Origin: Boswellia sacra | Taxonomy: Eukaryota > Streptophyta > Magnoliopsida > Sapindales > Burseraceae | NCBI GenBank assembly: GCA_013180625.2 | Contig: SNVD02011469.1 | Span: 992,001 to 1,056,000, forward strand | DNA length: 64,000 nucleotides | Direction: 5' to 3' | Shown: positions 23,899-32,610 of the stretch, piece after piece | How positions within the stretch are numbered: position 1 is the first letter of the stretch | Layout of the letters: each line of letters begins with the position of its first letter | The notes under the pieces: model-generated | The model's input: the letters and a program-made list of their open reading frames with translations, nothing else | What the model was told of the DNA's origin: nothing | The model's database searches: none | Position numbers and translations under genes: made by a program

Positions 23899-26181
23899 AT
23901 GAGTCACGAATCTCAACACTCGACCTCCTTAGAGGTTGATGAAGAAATTGAGGTGGAAGCGCCTCCCCGACGCCGAAGGGTAGTCGATACAGGGAGGGCG
24001 TTAGTTATATCCTCTGGGGTAGGGCCTAACCTCAGGCAACCCCGGCTTCCACTGAGAAGACCGAAGAGGGGTAAGGCGAATCGATTAACTGCCATGGAAC
24101 ATACCATGCGGAATTTCAGTGAACAGATGAACCGTATGGTGACTGTGTTTAGCCAAGCATTTGGACAAAATGCTCAACAGGCTGCGTACACCGCTAGGAA
24201 TAACCCAATGAGTGCCATGGTAGAACCGAATGACCAGACAGATGTTGGTAGACGTCCTGATTTAGTCGCCCAGACTACGGGATTGCCTCGCCATCAGGAA
24301 ATTCAACCAAATCCTCCCCATCCTGTTGTTCAAGGGGGGTATGGTCGCCCACAGATTCCCCCTCCCTCACACATTGTATCTGAACAACAGCTAGCAGCAG
24401 TGGACCTTCGACACTCCCTGAACAAGAGGCACCATACGAGTGTTGAACATGTACCAAGGGGAAGTCATGTTGACCAGCCCGCTTATTCTTATCATGGCCC
24501 TTACGTTCCAGGAGGTAATTATCGGTTAAAAAGAAATCGCCCCAGTCCACCACCCAGAGTTAAAAATCATCGCCCAGATGATTCCTCAATGCATGTCTCG
24601 GAGGAGGGGACATCAGACAATCATTATGCGGAGTTCAAACGAGAAATGGATGAAAAAATCCATAAACTGGAGAAGCTGATTAAACGTTCAGGAGGTGAAG
24701 AAGATGGTCGTCCACAATGGGAATCACCATTTGCTGAGGATATTCTAAGGGAGAGATATCCACATGGATTCCGGATGCCGCAACTTGAGCCTTATCAAGG
24801 GACGACAGACCCCAGAGAGCATTTAGACTCTTTTGTTTCGCATATGGAGATACAAGGGGTCTCAGGGGGAATCATGTGCAGAACCTTTTCTCTCACCCTT
24901 GGAGGATCAGCTAGGCAATGGTATAGAAGGCTACCAGCTGCATCCATCTCCAGCTTTGATGAACTTGCCCGCAGTTTTCTCACACATTTCAACAATATGA
25001 AAACGCGGAGTCGACCAGCGCAGAGCCTTCTTTCAATCAAGCAGGGTCGCAATGAAACCCTTCGTGCGTTCTTGAATAGATATCAGCGGGAGGTTTCACG
25101 AGTTGACCTATTTCATGATGGTTACGCCATGCAAGGCTTGGTTCAAGGAATCAGGGGGGAGCTCCCTCTAGCATGGGAATTCTCCGTCAACCTCCCATGT
25201 ACGTACCAAGAAGCATTAACAAGGGTTTCTAGCCATGCTGATGCAGAGGAAATCTTTCAGGCCAATTACCCTGGGCAAACTCCGGTGGTACCCAATTCCT
25301 CGCGTACAGATAGAAGACCGTACGATAATCATAGAGGAACGCCTCATGATAAAAATCGTAAATCAGTTTCGGACCGACACTCTGCACGTAACACAATCCG
25401 AAATGATCACTTCCTGTTACAAGGGTCATCCAATCGACCCCGTCAAGAGCATCATGATCAACCTCAGGAGGAGCACCGTACATTTACGTTGCTTACCATG
25501 CCACAGCAGGATATCCTTAAGGAAATCAAGGATAAAGGCCTCCTGAAAGAACCTGCTCCCTTACGGACAAATCCAAAAACAAGGGATAAGAGAAAGTATT
25601 GTCACTTTCACCAGGCCCATGGTCATAATACTGCCGACTGCTTCGAATTGAGGAGACAGATCGAGAGTCTCATCAAGGATGGCCAGCTGCAGGAATATAT
25701 TTATCGGCCCCCTGAGTCATCCAACAAAAATGACAAAGGGAAGGAGCCGTTGGAAGAAGTAGCCACAATCTTTGGGGGAGTAGTGGCCGGTTCGAGCTCC
25801 CAAGCCCGAAGGCATCTGGTCAGGCAAGCAAGAAACGACCTCACTCACCACGAGGTCAACCTGACAGCCTCTTCCACCAATGTAGGAAGTCATGACGTTA
25901 TCTCCTTCTCATCGCAAGATGCGCAGGGCATCCATCACCCACATTGTGATGCCTTGGTCCTCACAGTGATAGTGGCCAATAAAAGGCTACGAAGAGTGTT
26001 GATTGACAACGGGAGCTCGGCTGACATACTGACACTGGATGCATTTGATCGGTTGGGTCTTAACCGCAAAGATATGAGAGGCATCCAGACTTCCCTGATA
26101 GGATTCACTGGAGGAAAAGTCATTCCTGAAGGAATGATTCCGTTACCAGTGACCTTTCCCTGGAAACAACCAGGATGGTAA
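23899..26181 (+). CDS. Gag polyprotein with first part of aspartic protease
   Basis: A 760-residue open frame from the ATG at 23899. The frame is also open upstream into the LTR, but that part is not expected to be coding. A charged N-terminal part is followed by a retrotransposon Gag domain (about residues 290-440) with ARQWYRRLP and FDELARSFLTHF marks. A zinc-knuckle-like CHFHQAHGHNTADC motif lies near residues 566-580, and the start of an aspartic protease has IDNGSSAD near 701, as in plant gypsy elements. The product would package element RNA into virus-like particles. The frame ends early at PWKQPGW, where the protease should continue; the missing half is found in another frame right after. 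I infer a small frameshifting deletion near 26150-26175. Confidence 0.88.
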   Translation: MSHESQHSTSLEVDEEIEVEAPPRRRRVVDTGRALVISSGVGPNLRQPRLPLRRPKRGKANRLTAMEHTMRNFSEQMNRMVTVFSQAFGQNAQQAAYTARNNPMSAMVEPNDQTDVGRRPDLVAQTTGLPRHQEIQPNPPHPVVQGGYGRPQIPPPSHIVSEQQLAAVDLRHSLNKRHHTSVEHVPRGSHVDQPAYSYHGPYVPGGNYRLKRNRPSPPPRVKNHRPDDSSMHVSEEGTSDNHYAEFKREMDEKIHKLEKLIKRSGGEEDGRPQWESPFAEDILRERYPHGFRMPQLEPYQGTTDPREHLDSFVSHMEIQGVSGGIMCRTFSLTLGGSARQWYRRLPAASISSFDELARSFLTHFNNMKTRSRPAQSLLSIKQGRNETLRAFLNRYQREVSRVDLFHDGYAMQGLVQGIRGELPLAWEFSVNLPCTYQEALTRVSSHADAEEIFQANYPGQTPVVPNSSRTDRRPYDNHRGTPHDKNRKSVSDRHSARNTIRNDHFLLQGSSNRPRQEHHDQPQEEHRTFTLLTMPQQDILKEIKDKGLLKEPAPLRTNPKTRDKRKYCHFHQAHGHNTADCFELRRQIESLIKDGQLQEYIYRPPESSNKNDKGKEPLEEVATIFGGVVAGSSSQARRHLVRQARNDLTHHEVNLTASSTNVGSHDVISFSSQDAQGIHHPHCDALVLTVIVANKRLRRVLIDNGSSADILTLDAFDRLGLNRKDMRGIQTSLIGFTGGKVIPEGMIPLPVTFPWKQPGW

Positions 26182-26420
26182 ACTTTCTCGTGGTAGACCA
26201 TCCGGGAGTGTATAATGCCATCCTTGGTCGGCCGTCACTCTATGACTTCAAGGCCGTGATGGGTGTTTATCATCATGTCCTAAAATTTCCAACACCGACT
26301 GGTGTAGGAGAAGTTAGGGGTGAACAACGAGCCTCCCGAGAGTGCTACAATATGGCCTTTAAAGAAAAGGCACATAAGTTGTTAACAATCCGAGGAGAAC
26401 CTTCCGTGGTCATAAACTAG
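26175..26420 (+). pseudogene. Second half of the retroelement protease, out of frame
   Basis: The frame carries NFLVVDHPGVYNAILGRPSL, the usual second half of plant gypsy proteases. It is shifted by one frame from Gag, so no intact protease can be made by simple translation. I saw no convincing slippery heptamer at the junction, which argues for a mutation and not programmed frameshifting. The frame stops at 26420 and no reverse transcriptase follows. Confidence 0.8.
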
Positions 26421-27011
26421 GCGGTCAAGTGCCACAAAATACTCGAGAACCCATTGACGAAGCATTATGGCTTAACTAAGAGGGTTGTCATCGAGTCAAA
26501 GCAGTCGCCCGACCAGGCACCTACGGACTGGTCACCACGGATGGAGGTTGCTCCCTCGTCCGTGGAATCTCGAGCACTCAAAGAAATACTACTTGTAACC
26601 TCTCTCTATATGTATTAACTCCGCCCAGGAGTTATGCGCACGCCTCTCTATATGCAGTGACTCCGCCCAGGAGCTTATGCATGTGTAACAACTCCCATAG
26701 GGAGACCAATAAAGAGGTTATTAATAAAGTGCTCAGATTATTCAGAATTCTTGTGACTGCACCTCCTTAAAGCACACGTATAACCAAATTGCAATGAGAT
26801 GGAACAAGTAAAAGAATACAACACCAGAGAAAAAAAAAATTTTAGTGTTCTTATTATTTGAAAATTGGTTGAGGGATGCCACACATCCTCAACTAGTACA
26901 TTGAATCGAAAGTAAAGACAGTAAAAGGTAAAATCAAGGCCTGGAGAGCAGCCGTGATATGGTTATTCCTATGAATAAGCATCTACCTACTTGGAAGAAT
27001 TCCAATTATCC
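26421..27011. other. Non-coding middle of the LTR element
   Basis: This is where reverse transcriptase would start in a full element; none is seen. A two-copy repeat with ACTCCGCCCAGGAG lies at about 26601-26686 (period about 43). ACCAATAAAGAGG and AATAAAGTG at about 26705-26730 are possible poly(A) signals for the gag transcript. The antisense gene ends just beyond, at 27012, so the two transcripts converge here. Confidence 0.5.
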
Positions 27012-29252
27012 CTAAGAAGTGGCCTCATCACCTCCTTCTTCGTCTGAAGACGGTGAGGTAGAGTCGCCTTGCTTGGCCTCCCAAGCTGCTGTGTCCAATG
27101 TCGACTCATAATCCTCATCTTTAAGGGTGAGGCGGCGGAATTGCTCGGGATCGGGGTTCGCTGTAGGGATAGGCTCTTCCACCAAGTTTAACTCCTCAGC
27201 TATGGGTGACTGATCAATCTCTGGATGGCGGTCATGGAACCATCTACGCACCCCATTGACTCCCTCAATGTAGGAGCGTTCCATAGCTTGCTGGTAGATG
27301 CGACCCCTACGGAAGCGAGCCACTGCTTTGCCTATCCTACCCTGCTCAGCAGTAGCTCTCTCTCGAAGTTCTTGGCTAAAATCATTGGCCCTTTTACGCT
27401 GGATAGCTGCCTCCTTCTTGGCCTCGGACAAGTCAGCCTTCAGCCTACCAATCTGTTCCTTCATCTCTGCCATTCTACTTTCCGTCTCGGTTAAGTTGTC
27501 AAGGCAGACTAGATGCTTCGCCTTCCAGTCGTCAACCTCAGAAGTGAGAAGGTTTACTTCCTTGAGGAGGTTGGTATTGGTAGACTCCCCTTGAGCCAAG
27601 GGTCCTGTCGCCTACAGAAAGGAAGGCAAGGAGAGGGAAGGAGTTAAGGCATGACTGTCAAAGTATAAAGAAAAAAGGAAGAGAGGGTTTCAATGAAGCC
27701 TAACTTGAAGGATGATGCCCATCCCGACGGCGATCGCATCAAAGTATGGGAGTCTTACGTCTCCTGGAAAGACATTGGTAGGCATGAGGCGTGCAGCATT
27801 TTGAGACAACTCCTGAAGGTAGTCTCCACATGTTGAGCCGCCCTGAAAGCCCGTACTGTCAAAAGTAAAGCGCTTGGGTAGCTGAGTGGCTGAAGGTAAA
27901 CGGCTCCCAGTAGGCTGGGAGGTTGCCACTTCACCCGCAGGCTGAACGGAGGCAGACCTTTCAGGAACTGGCTTCCGTACGGGAGCCTCCTTGTGACTAC
28001 TAGCTCTCCTCTTCGGAGGTCTGAGAATTGGAGGACTGCCACTCCGCTTCTTTTGGGATGAACTAGGTTTGTCATGAGTGAAAGGCTTAAGTGGCATCTT
28101 GGCTACGAGTTGAGCAAACCGCTTCTTGGTAGGATGTAATGGGAATAGTCCTGCACGAAAATAAAACTGGTAAGACTGCAAGCACATGTTTGATGAAGTA
28201 AGATCGAAAAGTAATGACCCAGCTTACCTTCCGGAGGAATGGGAGGTGATAAGCCAAGACGGGCCAACTGCTCCCGATCAGTGAGGTTATTCACGTTCTT
28301 CGCATCCACGGGTAGCTTGAGCACCACTTGCAAGTCGTCCCTCTCTTTTTGAGACAACAGCGGACGCTTGGTCCAAGGAGCTGCAACAAAAACAGAAAAT
28401 AATGTCAGTCGATCAAGAGTGGTCATAACAAAGTCAGATAAGGAGCCATTATAATATGGTACCACAAACACCAAAATGCCTCCTAATCTTCAACTTCTCC
28501 CCCTTTGGACGAGCACCTTCCTGATACTTCCAACCGCCACCACACCAGAATTGCTTAAACTTCCATTCTTTCACATGGGAAGGAATGCCAAAAAGGCGGT
28601 TGGGGTCATCCGTCTTCCCTCGCTGGGATATATAATAGTAACCCGTCTTCTCTCCATTCGGCGGGTGAATGGCAAATATGTGCTTAACATGATTGGTGGT
28701 AGGGTCGCCAAGGCCGGCGCTTCTGAATAAACTTTGAAAAGCTATCAGAAGCCTCCACCCATTGGCCGACAGTTGGGTAGGAGCGATGCCCATAGCATCG
28801 AGTATACGGCGAACGTAGTTATCAAAAGGCACCCGGAGACCAGCTCTCAATAGCTCTAAGCTTAAACCAATGACACCGCGGGGTGGCTTACTCCACCGAT
28901 CACCCTTCCTTGGAAGAAACAGGATGACTGAAGCGGGGATAAGGAAATGGGCTCTATATGTCTTTAATCGGTCTTCTGGAAGCTGGTTATCAATATGGTC
29001 CGCCTCCCACCACTTTTCGGCCTCCGGTTCGCTATCCGAGGTAGCAGAGGACGACCAGTCGCTGTCCCCTTCAGTGTCTACCACCTCATGGTTGACAGAA
29101 TTTTGTCCCAACTCCCGATCCGGACCCAAGAAGTTTTGATAAAATTCGTTAACTTCTTTACGGTTGGTCGCCGGATCCTTGTCCCTGGAAGACTGGGTTT
29201 GATGACTCGGTTCCCCCCGTATCAACCTTACAGTGGTTTTGACTCTAGCCAT
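27012..29252 (-). CDS. Antisense spliced gene of the LTR element, 662 aa
   Basis: Four coding exons on the minus strand, 29252-28463, 28380-28228, 28150-27705 and 27611-27012, all with GT..AG borders, join into one open frame of 1989 bases. Residues about 95-260 resemble the 'putative gypsy type transposon' domain (PF04195 as I remember it), with FLIPASVILFLPRKG and NGWRLLIAFQSLF marks. A basic, Ser/Pro-rich middle part follows, and the last exon (464-662) starts with a long predicted coiled coil (about 475-560) and ends in an acidic tail (PSSDEEGGDE). Such additional antisense frames are known in Tat-lineage elements, but their role is unknown. The ATG lies directly after a splice acceptor, so translation starts at the second exon. 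The intact frame across four exons in an element whose protease is broken suggests recent or ongoing selection. Confidence 0.85.
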
Positions 29253-29360
29253 CTGCACAATCAAAGAGGGGTCGTTAGTCATCAAACCAAGTCTACTGAG
29301 GGAAGGAAGAGGTGAGTAAAAAAAAAAAAAAAAAAAATTGCTGGGGGACTGTATCGAGAG

Positions 29361-30030
29361 TCCGCGGGAGCACACCCGCGGAGGATAAAGTATTTAAAGC
29401 TTGAAAGTCCGCGGAAGCACACCCGCGGACCCGTGGAAGTACGCCCGCGGAAGAAAAATTATTCAAGTCTGAAAAATCCGCGGGATCACGCCCGCGGATC
29501 CGCGGAGACACCCCCGCGGAGAAAAAATTATTTAAGTTTAAAAATTCGCGGAAGCACACCCGCGGAAGAAAAAATATTGAAACTTGAAAATCCGCGGAAG
29601 CACGCCCGCGGAGGAAAGTTTATTCAAGTTTGAAAGTCCGCGGAAGCACACCCGCGGAGAAAAAATTATTAAAGCTTGAAAGTCCGCGGAAGCACACCCG
29701 CGGACCTGCGGAAGTACGCTCGCGGAAGAAAAATTATTCAAGTCTGAAAAATCCGTGGGATCACGCCCGCGGATCCGCGGAAACACCCCTGCGGAGAAAA
29801 AATTATTTAAGTTTAAAAATTTACGGAAACACCCCCGTAGAGAAAAAATTATTTAAGTTTAAAAATTTACGGAAACACCCCCGCGGAGAAAAAGTTATTT
29901 AAGTTTGAAAATTCGCAGAAAACCCCCGCGGAGAAAAAATTATTTAAGTTTGAAAAATTTTCAGAAACACCCCCGCGGAGAAATAATTTTTGAAGTTTGA
30001 AAATTCGCGGGAACACCCCCACGAAATAAA
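29361..30030. repeat. Tandem CCGCGG hairpin array
   Basis: Roughly fifteen diverged units of about 30-47 bp. A typical unit has CCGCGG, an eight-base spacer such as AAGCACAC, CCGCGG again, then an AT-rich linker such as AAAAATTATTTAAGTTT. Since CCGCGG equals its own complement, each pair can fold into a six-base stem. Units towards 30 kb are decayed; one near 29821-29840 has TACGG paired with CCGTA. Confidence 0.85.
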
Positions 30031-30179
30031 ATGAAGTTTCGAAACTTTTCACAAACACCCCCGCAATTTTTAAGTAAAAGGTTTGAAATTTTACACCAGC
30101 ACCCCCGAAATTATAAAATGAAAATTCGAAAATTGCAGGCACGCCCCTGCACTTATTTAAATTTTTCCAGGGGACACGC

Positions 30180-30400
30180 TAGCTCGCTCGCACGTGCAAG
30201 AGGCGCAGCGGCTCGCCCGCGTGTGCTGGGCACTGCGGGAGCTCGCTCGCGTGCGCTGCGTGAGCTCGCCCGCGTGCGCTGGGCGCTGCGTTAGCTCGCC
30301 CGCGTGCGCTGAGCGCTGCGGGAGCTCGCCCGCGTGCGCTGGGTGCTGCGGGAGCTCGACCGCATGCGCTGGGCGCAGCAGGAGCTCCCACGCACACACA
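30180..30400. repeat. GC-rich tandem repeat, about 30-bp unit
   Basis: Six to seven copies of a unit like GAGCTCGCCCGCGTGCGCTG followed by GGCGCTGCGG. It is by far the most GC-rich part of the window and very CpG-rich. Long open frames exist in several frames on both strands here, which is a product of the composition and not evidence of genes. Confidence 0.85.
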
Positions 30401-30710
30401 AGGCCTGCACACCCGAGCACACACGAACCCGCTCATTCCCGCGAGCCCGCTGCGCGCCCAGGGCAGCCCTCGCATGCATAGCAGCTCACCCAGTCAAATT
30501 TCCTCCCTCCATCACACCCGAACACCCCTGAATTTCTTCTTCCAACACAACCGAATACACATGCATGTTTCCTCTTCTCTCATACATAAATTCGCAAAGG
30601 GAACTTATGTGCAAGCATTGACATGTTCTCACGCAAGACAATAATAAACACAAAAATTTTAAGCCTAATCCATGCATTCTAAAGTGTATACACAAGTGAA
30701 AAGTACTTAC

Positions 30711-30805
30711 TTGTGGCGGTTGGAAAATCCGGGTTCAGGTTGGAGAGTCCAGTTTGCTGGGGTCACTTGTACTGCTTGCCTCCCGGGTGCTCTCTCCTAT
30801 TTTTG
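30711..30805 (-). other. Predicted leader exon of the antisense gene
   Basis: This is the stretch between the expected start site, about 30 bases after the TATA box, and the donor at 30710. It has no ATG-led frame of note. It is a model from motifs only. Confidence 0.45.
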
Positions 30806-30833
30806 AGTAAACCCTACTCTCCAATACTTGTGT

Positions 30834-30841
30834 CTTATATA
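30834..30841 (-). promoter_or_regulatory. TATA box for the antisense gene
   Basis: On the minus strand the sequence is CTCTATATAAGACAC, a strong TATA box about 130 bases inside the 3' LTR. It points towards the leader exon and donor at 30710, so promoter, exon, donor and acceptor are all in the right order. Confidence 0.55.
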
Positions 30842-30959
30842 GAGCACCAACTTAGGGTTTAATAAATCACATATTTGGGCTGGCCCCCTGACACATTTAA
30901 TTTTTAGCCCAGAAATAACTAAATAGTCCCTACGTCGACCCATTGGTCAACTTGGGCCT

Positions 30960-30967
30960 GGGGGGAC
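30960..30967 (+). other. Polypurine tract of the LTR element
   Basis: GGGGGGAC lies just before the 3' LTR and is followed by ACTAC-type bases up to 30970. It is short and G-rich. Plus-strand DNA synthesis would start here. Confidence 0.5.
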
Positions 30968-30970
30968 TAC

Positions 30971-31787
30971 TGTTATGGCCATAATAATATTGGGCCTAAT
31001 TGTCTCTAACACAGTAAGCCCATTACTGTGGTCCATTATCTGGGCCCATTATCTGGGTCCCACAATGACCCAGCCCAGCTCAATTATTATTACCGTATCC
31101 CATTACATGGGCCCATTACAGTAAGCAACTGTTATGGCCATAATAATATTGGGCCTAATTGTCTCTAACACAGTAAGCCCATTACTGTGGTCCATTATCT
31201 GGGCCCATTATCTGAGTCCCACAATGACCCAGCCCAGCTCAATTATTATTACCGTATCCCACTATCTGGGCCCATTACAGTAAGCCCATTACTGTATCCC
31301 ATTATCTGGGCCCATTATAGTAAGCCCATTACTGTATCCCATTAGCTGGGCCTATTACAGTAAGCCCATTACTGTATCCTACTATCCGGGCCCATACGGT
31401 AAGCCCATTACCGTATCCCATTACATGGGCCCATTACAGTAAGCCCATTACTGTAGCCCATCATCTGGGCCTATTATCTGGGTTCCACAATGGCCCATTC
31501 CGACTCCTATATAAACCCTCCGGAACGTTACTCAAGGTAAGTTGACAAATGCACATTTTTCTGAACTTATTATCTCTCTACAATTCCTCTATTTTTGAGA
31601 GCTTCTCTCTCTAGGAATTTTTCTCAGAAAATTCCGGAGTACCGGATACTGACTTGAGCGTCGGAGGGTCATCGCCGGCACCACCGCCGGAACCCCTGAC
31701 CGTTTTTCTGTGCTCGCAGGACCGGACCCGTCGCACGACCCGAGCTCCGACCCGCTCCCCCGGCAGTCCGGAAGCCGTGCATCAACA
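30971..31787 (+). repeat. 3' LTR (817 bp)
   Basis: Same length as the 5' LTR, with 19 differences counted by hand. It keeps the internal 159-bp duplication (second copy from 31130), the five hairpins and the TATA box. Confidence 0.95.
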
Positions 31788-31792
31788 ACTAC

Positions 31793-32424
31793 CTCAACGA
31801 GACTCGTGCCATTTCATCTTTCTATCATCACTAATTTCCATTTTTTTACTACTTGGCAAATAGATTAGTATAAATAAATGACTTCCATTCTCATACCATA
31901 AGTAATTAAAACGTGAATTCACGTAGTTCATCACATTAATGTAAACATATAATATACCAATTACAGCTAGCAAAAATATATATAACTATGTTTGGTCAAA
32001 AAGGGGACCGATGAGTGAGTCTATCATCAAGTTGCGATGAAATGGATTTCGCTTTGATACCAGTTATTAGAGATTTATATATCTAATCTTAAAGATTAAT
32101 TTATTCAGTGAAGTGATATATCATTTTTATAAATTTGCAGATCACTGTTTAATCATTCAATGTAACTAGTTTCACAAAGCTTTTTTTTTAGTACCGAAAT
32201 TTTTCAGTCGAAATATAGAAGAAAAGTCAAGCTCGTAGGCCATAAAACTCTGAAAATGATTTTGAGAAAAACGAAGCTTGACCCCAGATTTGAAAGATGG
32301 ACATGATTCGACTGTTATGCGGATGGAGCACAATAGTTAGTGAAGACGCCAGTCATAGTTATGAGGGCATCAATGGGGTACGTGTTGCACTTCTGTGGCA
32401 GAATTTTTACATATATAGAAAATA

Positions 32425-32463
<39 letters not shown>

Positions 32464-32610
32464 GTCGTCAACTTGCTGTTTTTGTAGTATTATTTGAAAC
32501 AAGCATCTCCCAGACTTGAAGTTATACATCTCTTTCGCCAACTTGTTGAGAAGGTTAGGTACTGTTATATAGTGATGTTGAAGTGTCATGAAATCACGAT
32601 CCATCATCCA
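31793..32610. other. AT-rich DNA beyond the LTR element
   Basis: It continues the sequence interrupted at 23005. A minus-strand frame at 32407-32607 contains a protein-like HYITVPNLLNKLAKEMYNF that I cannot assign and that runs into the TA repeat; it may be an exon relic. Otherwise nothing is seen. Confidence 0.35.
32428..32460. repeat. (AT)n microsatellite
   Basis: About sixteen uninterrupted AT units. It is likely to vary in length between individuals. Confidence 0.95.

Larger units (their letters stand above)
29253..30710 (-). other. Predicted leader intron of the antisense gene
   Basis: On the minus strand a donor (CCACAA|GTAAGTACTT, donor GT at 30709-30710) lies after a leader exon, and the acceptor TTGATTGTGCAG ends at 29253, directly before the ATG. 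The 1458-bp intron would contain both the CCGCGG hairpin array and the GC-rich 30-bp repeats. The splice sites are seen; splicing is inferred. Confidence 0.6.
23006..31787 (+). mobile_element. Complete non-autonomous LTR retrotransposon, 8.8 kb
   Basis: Two 817-bp direct repeats begin TGTTATGG and end CATCAACA, and the flanks are ACTAC at 23001-23005 and 31788-31792, a 5-bp target duplication. Between them are a primer-binding-type sequence, a Gag frame, a broken protease, and on the other strand an intact spliced gene, but no recognisable reverse transcriptase, RNase H or integrase. Hand comparison of the LTRs finds 19 differences in 817 bases (16 transitions, 3 transversions), so the insertion is fairly young. 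The Gag, zinc-knuckle and DNGSS protease style and the antisense additional gene resemble the Tat (Ogre/Retand) branch of Ty3/gypsy elements; this assignment is from memory of the family. It must depend on a partner element for movement. Confidence 0.93.

Noticed and set aside
26150..26185. Programmed frameshift for the retroelement protease
   Set aside because: No X XXY YYZ heptamer in the right frame was found near the overlap; a deletion is simpler, though family data could reopen this.
29433..29902. Open frames running through the CCGCGG array
   Set aside because: The repeat units keep frames open in both strands; the products only mirror the repeat, and the stretch lies in a predicted intron.
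30160..30480. Several long open frames on both strands with Ala/Arg/Cys-rich products
   Set aside because: They come from the GC-rich 30-bp repeat, whose period is a multiple of three; no frame has family character and three or more frames are open at once.
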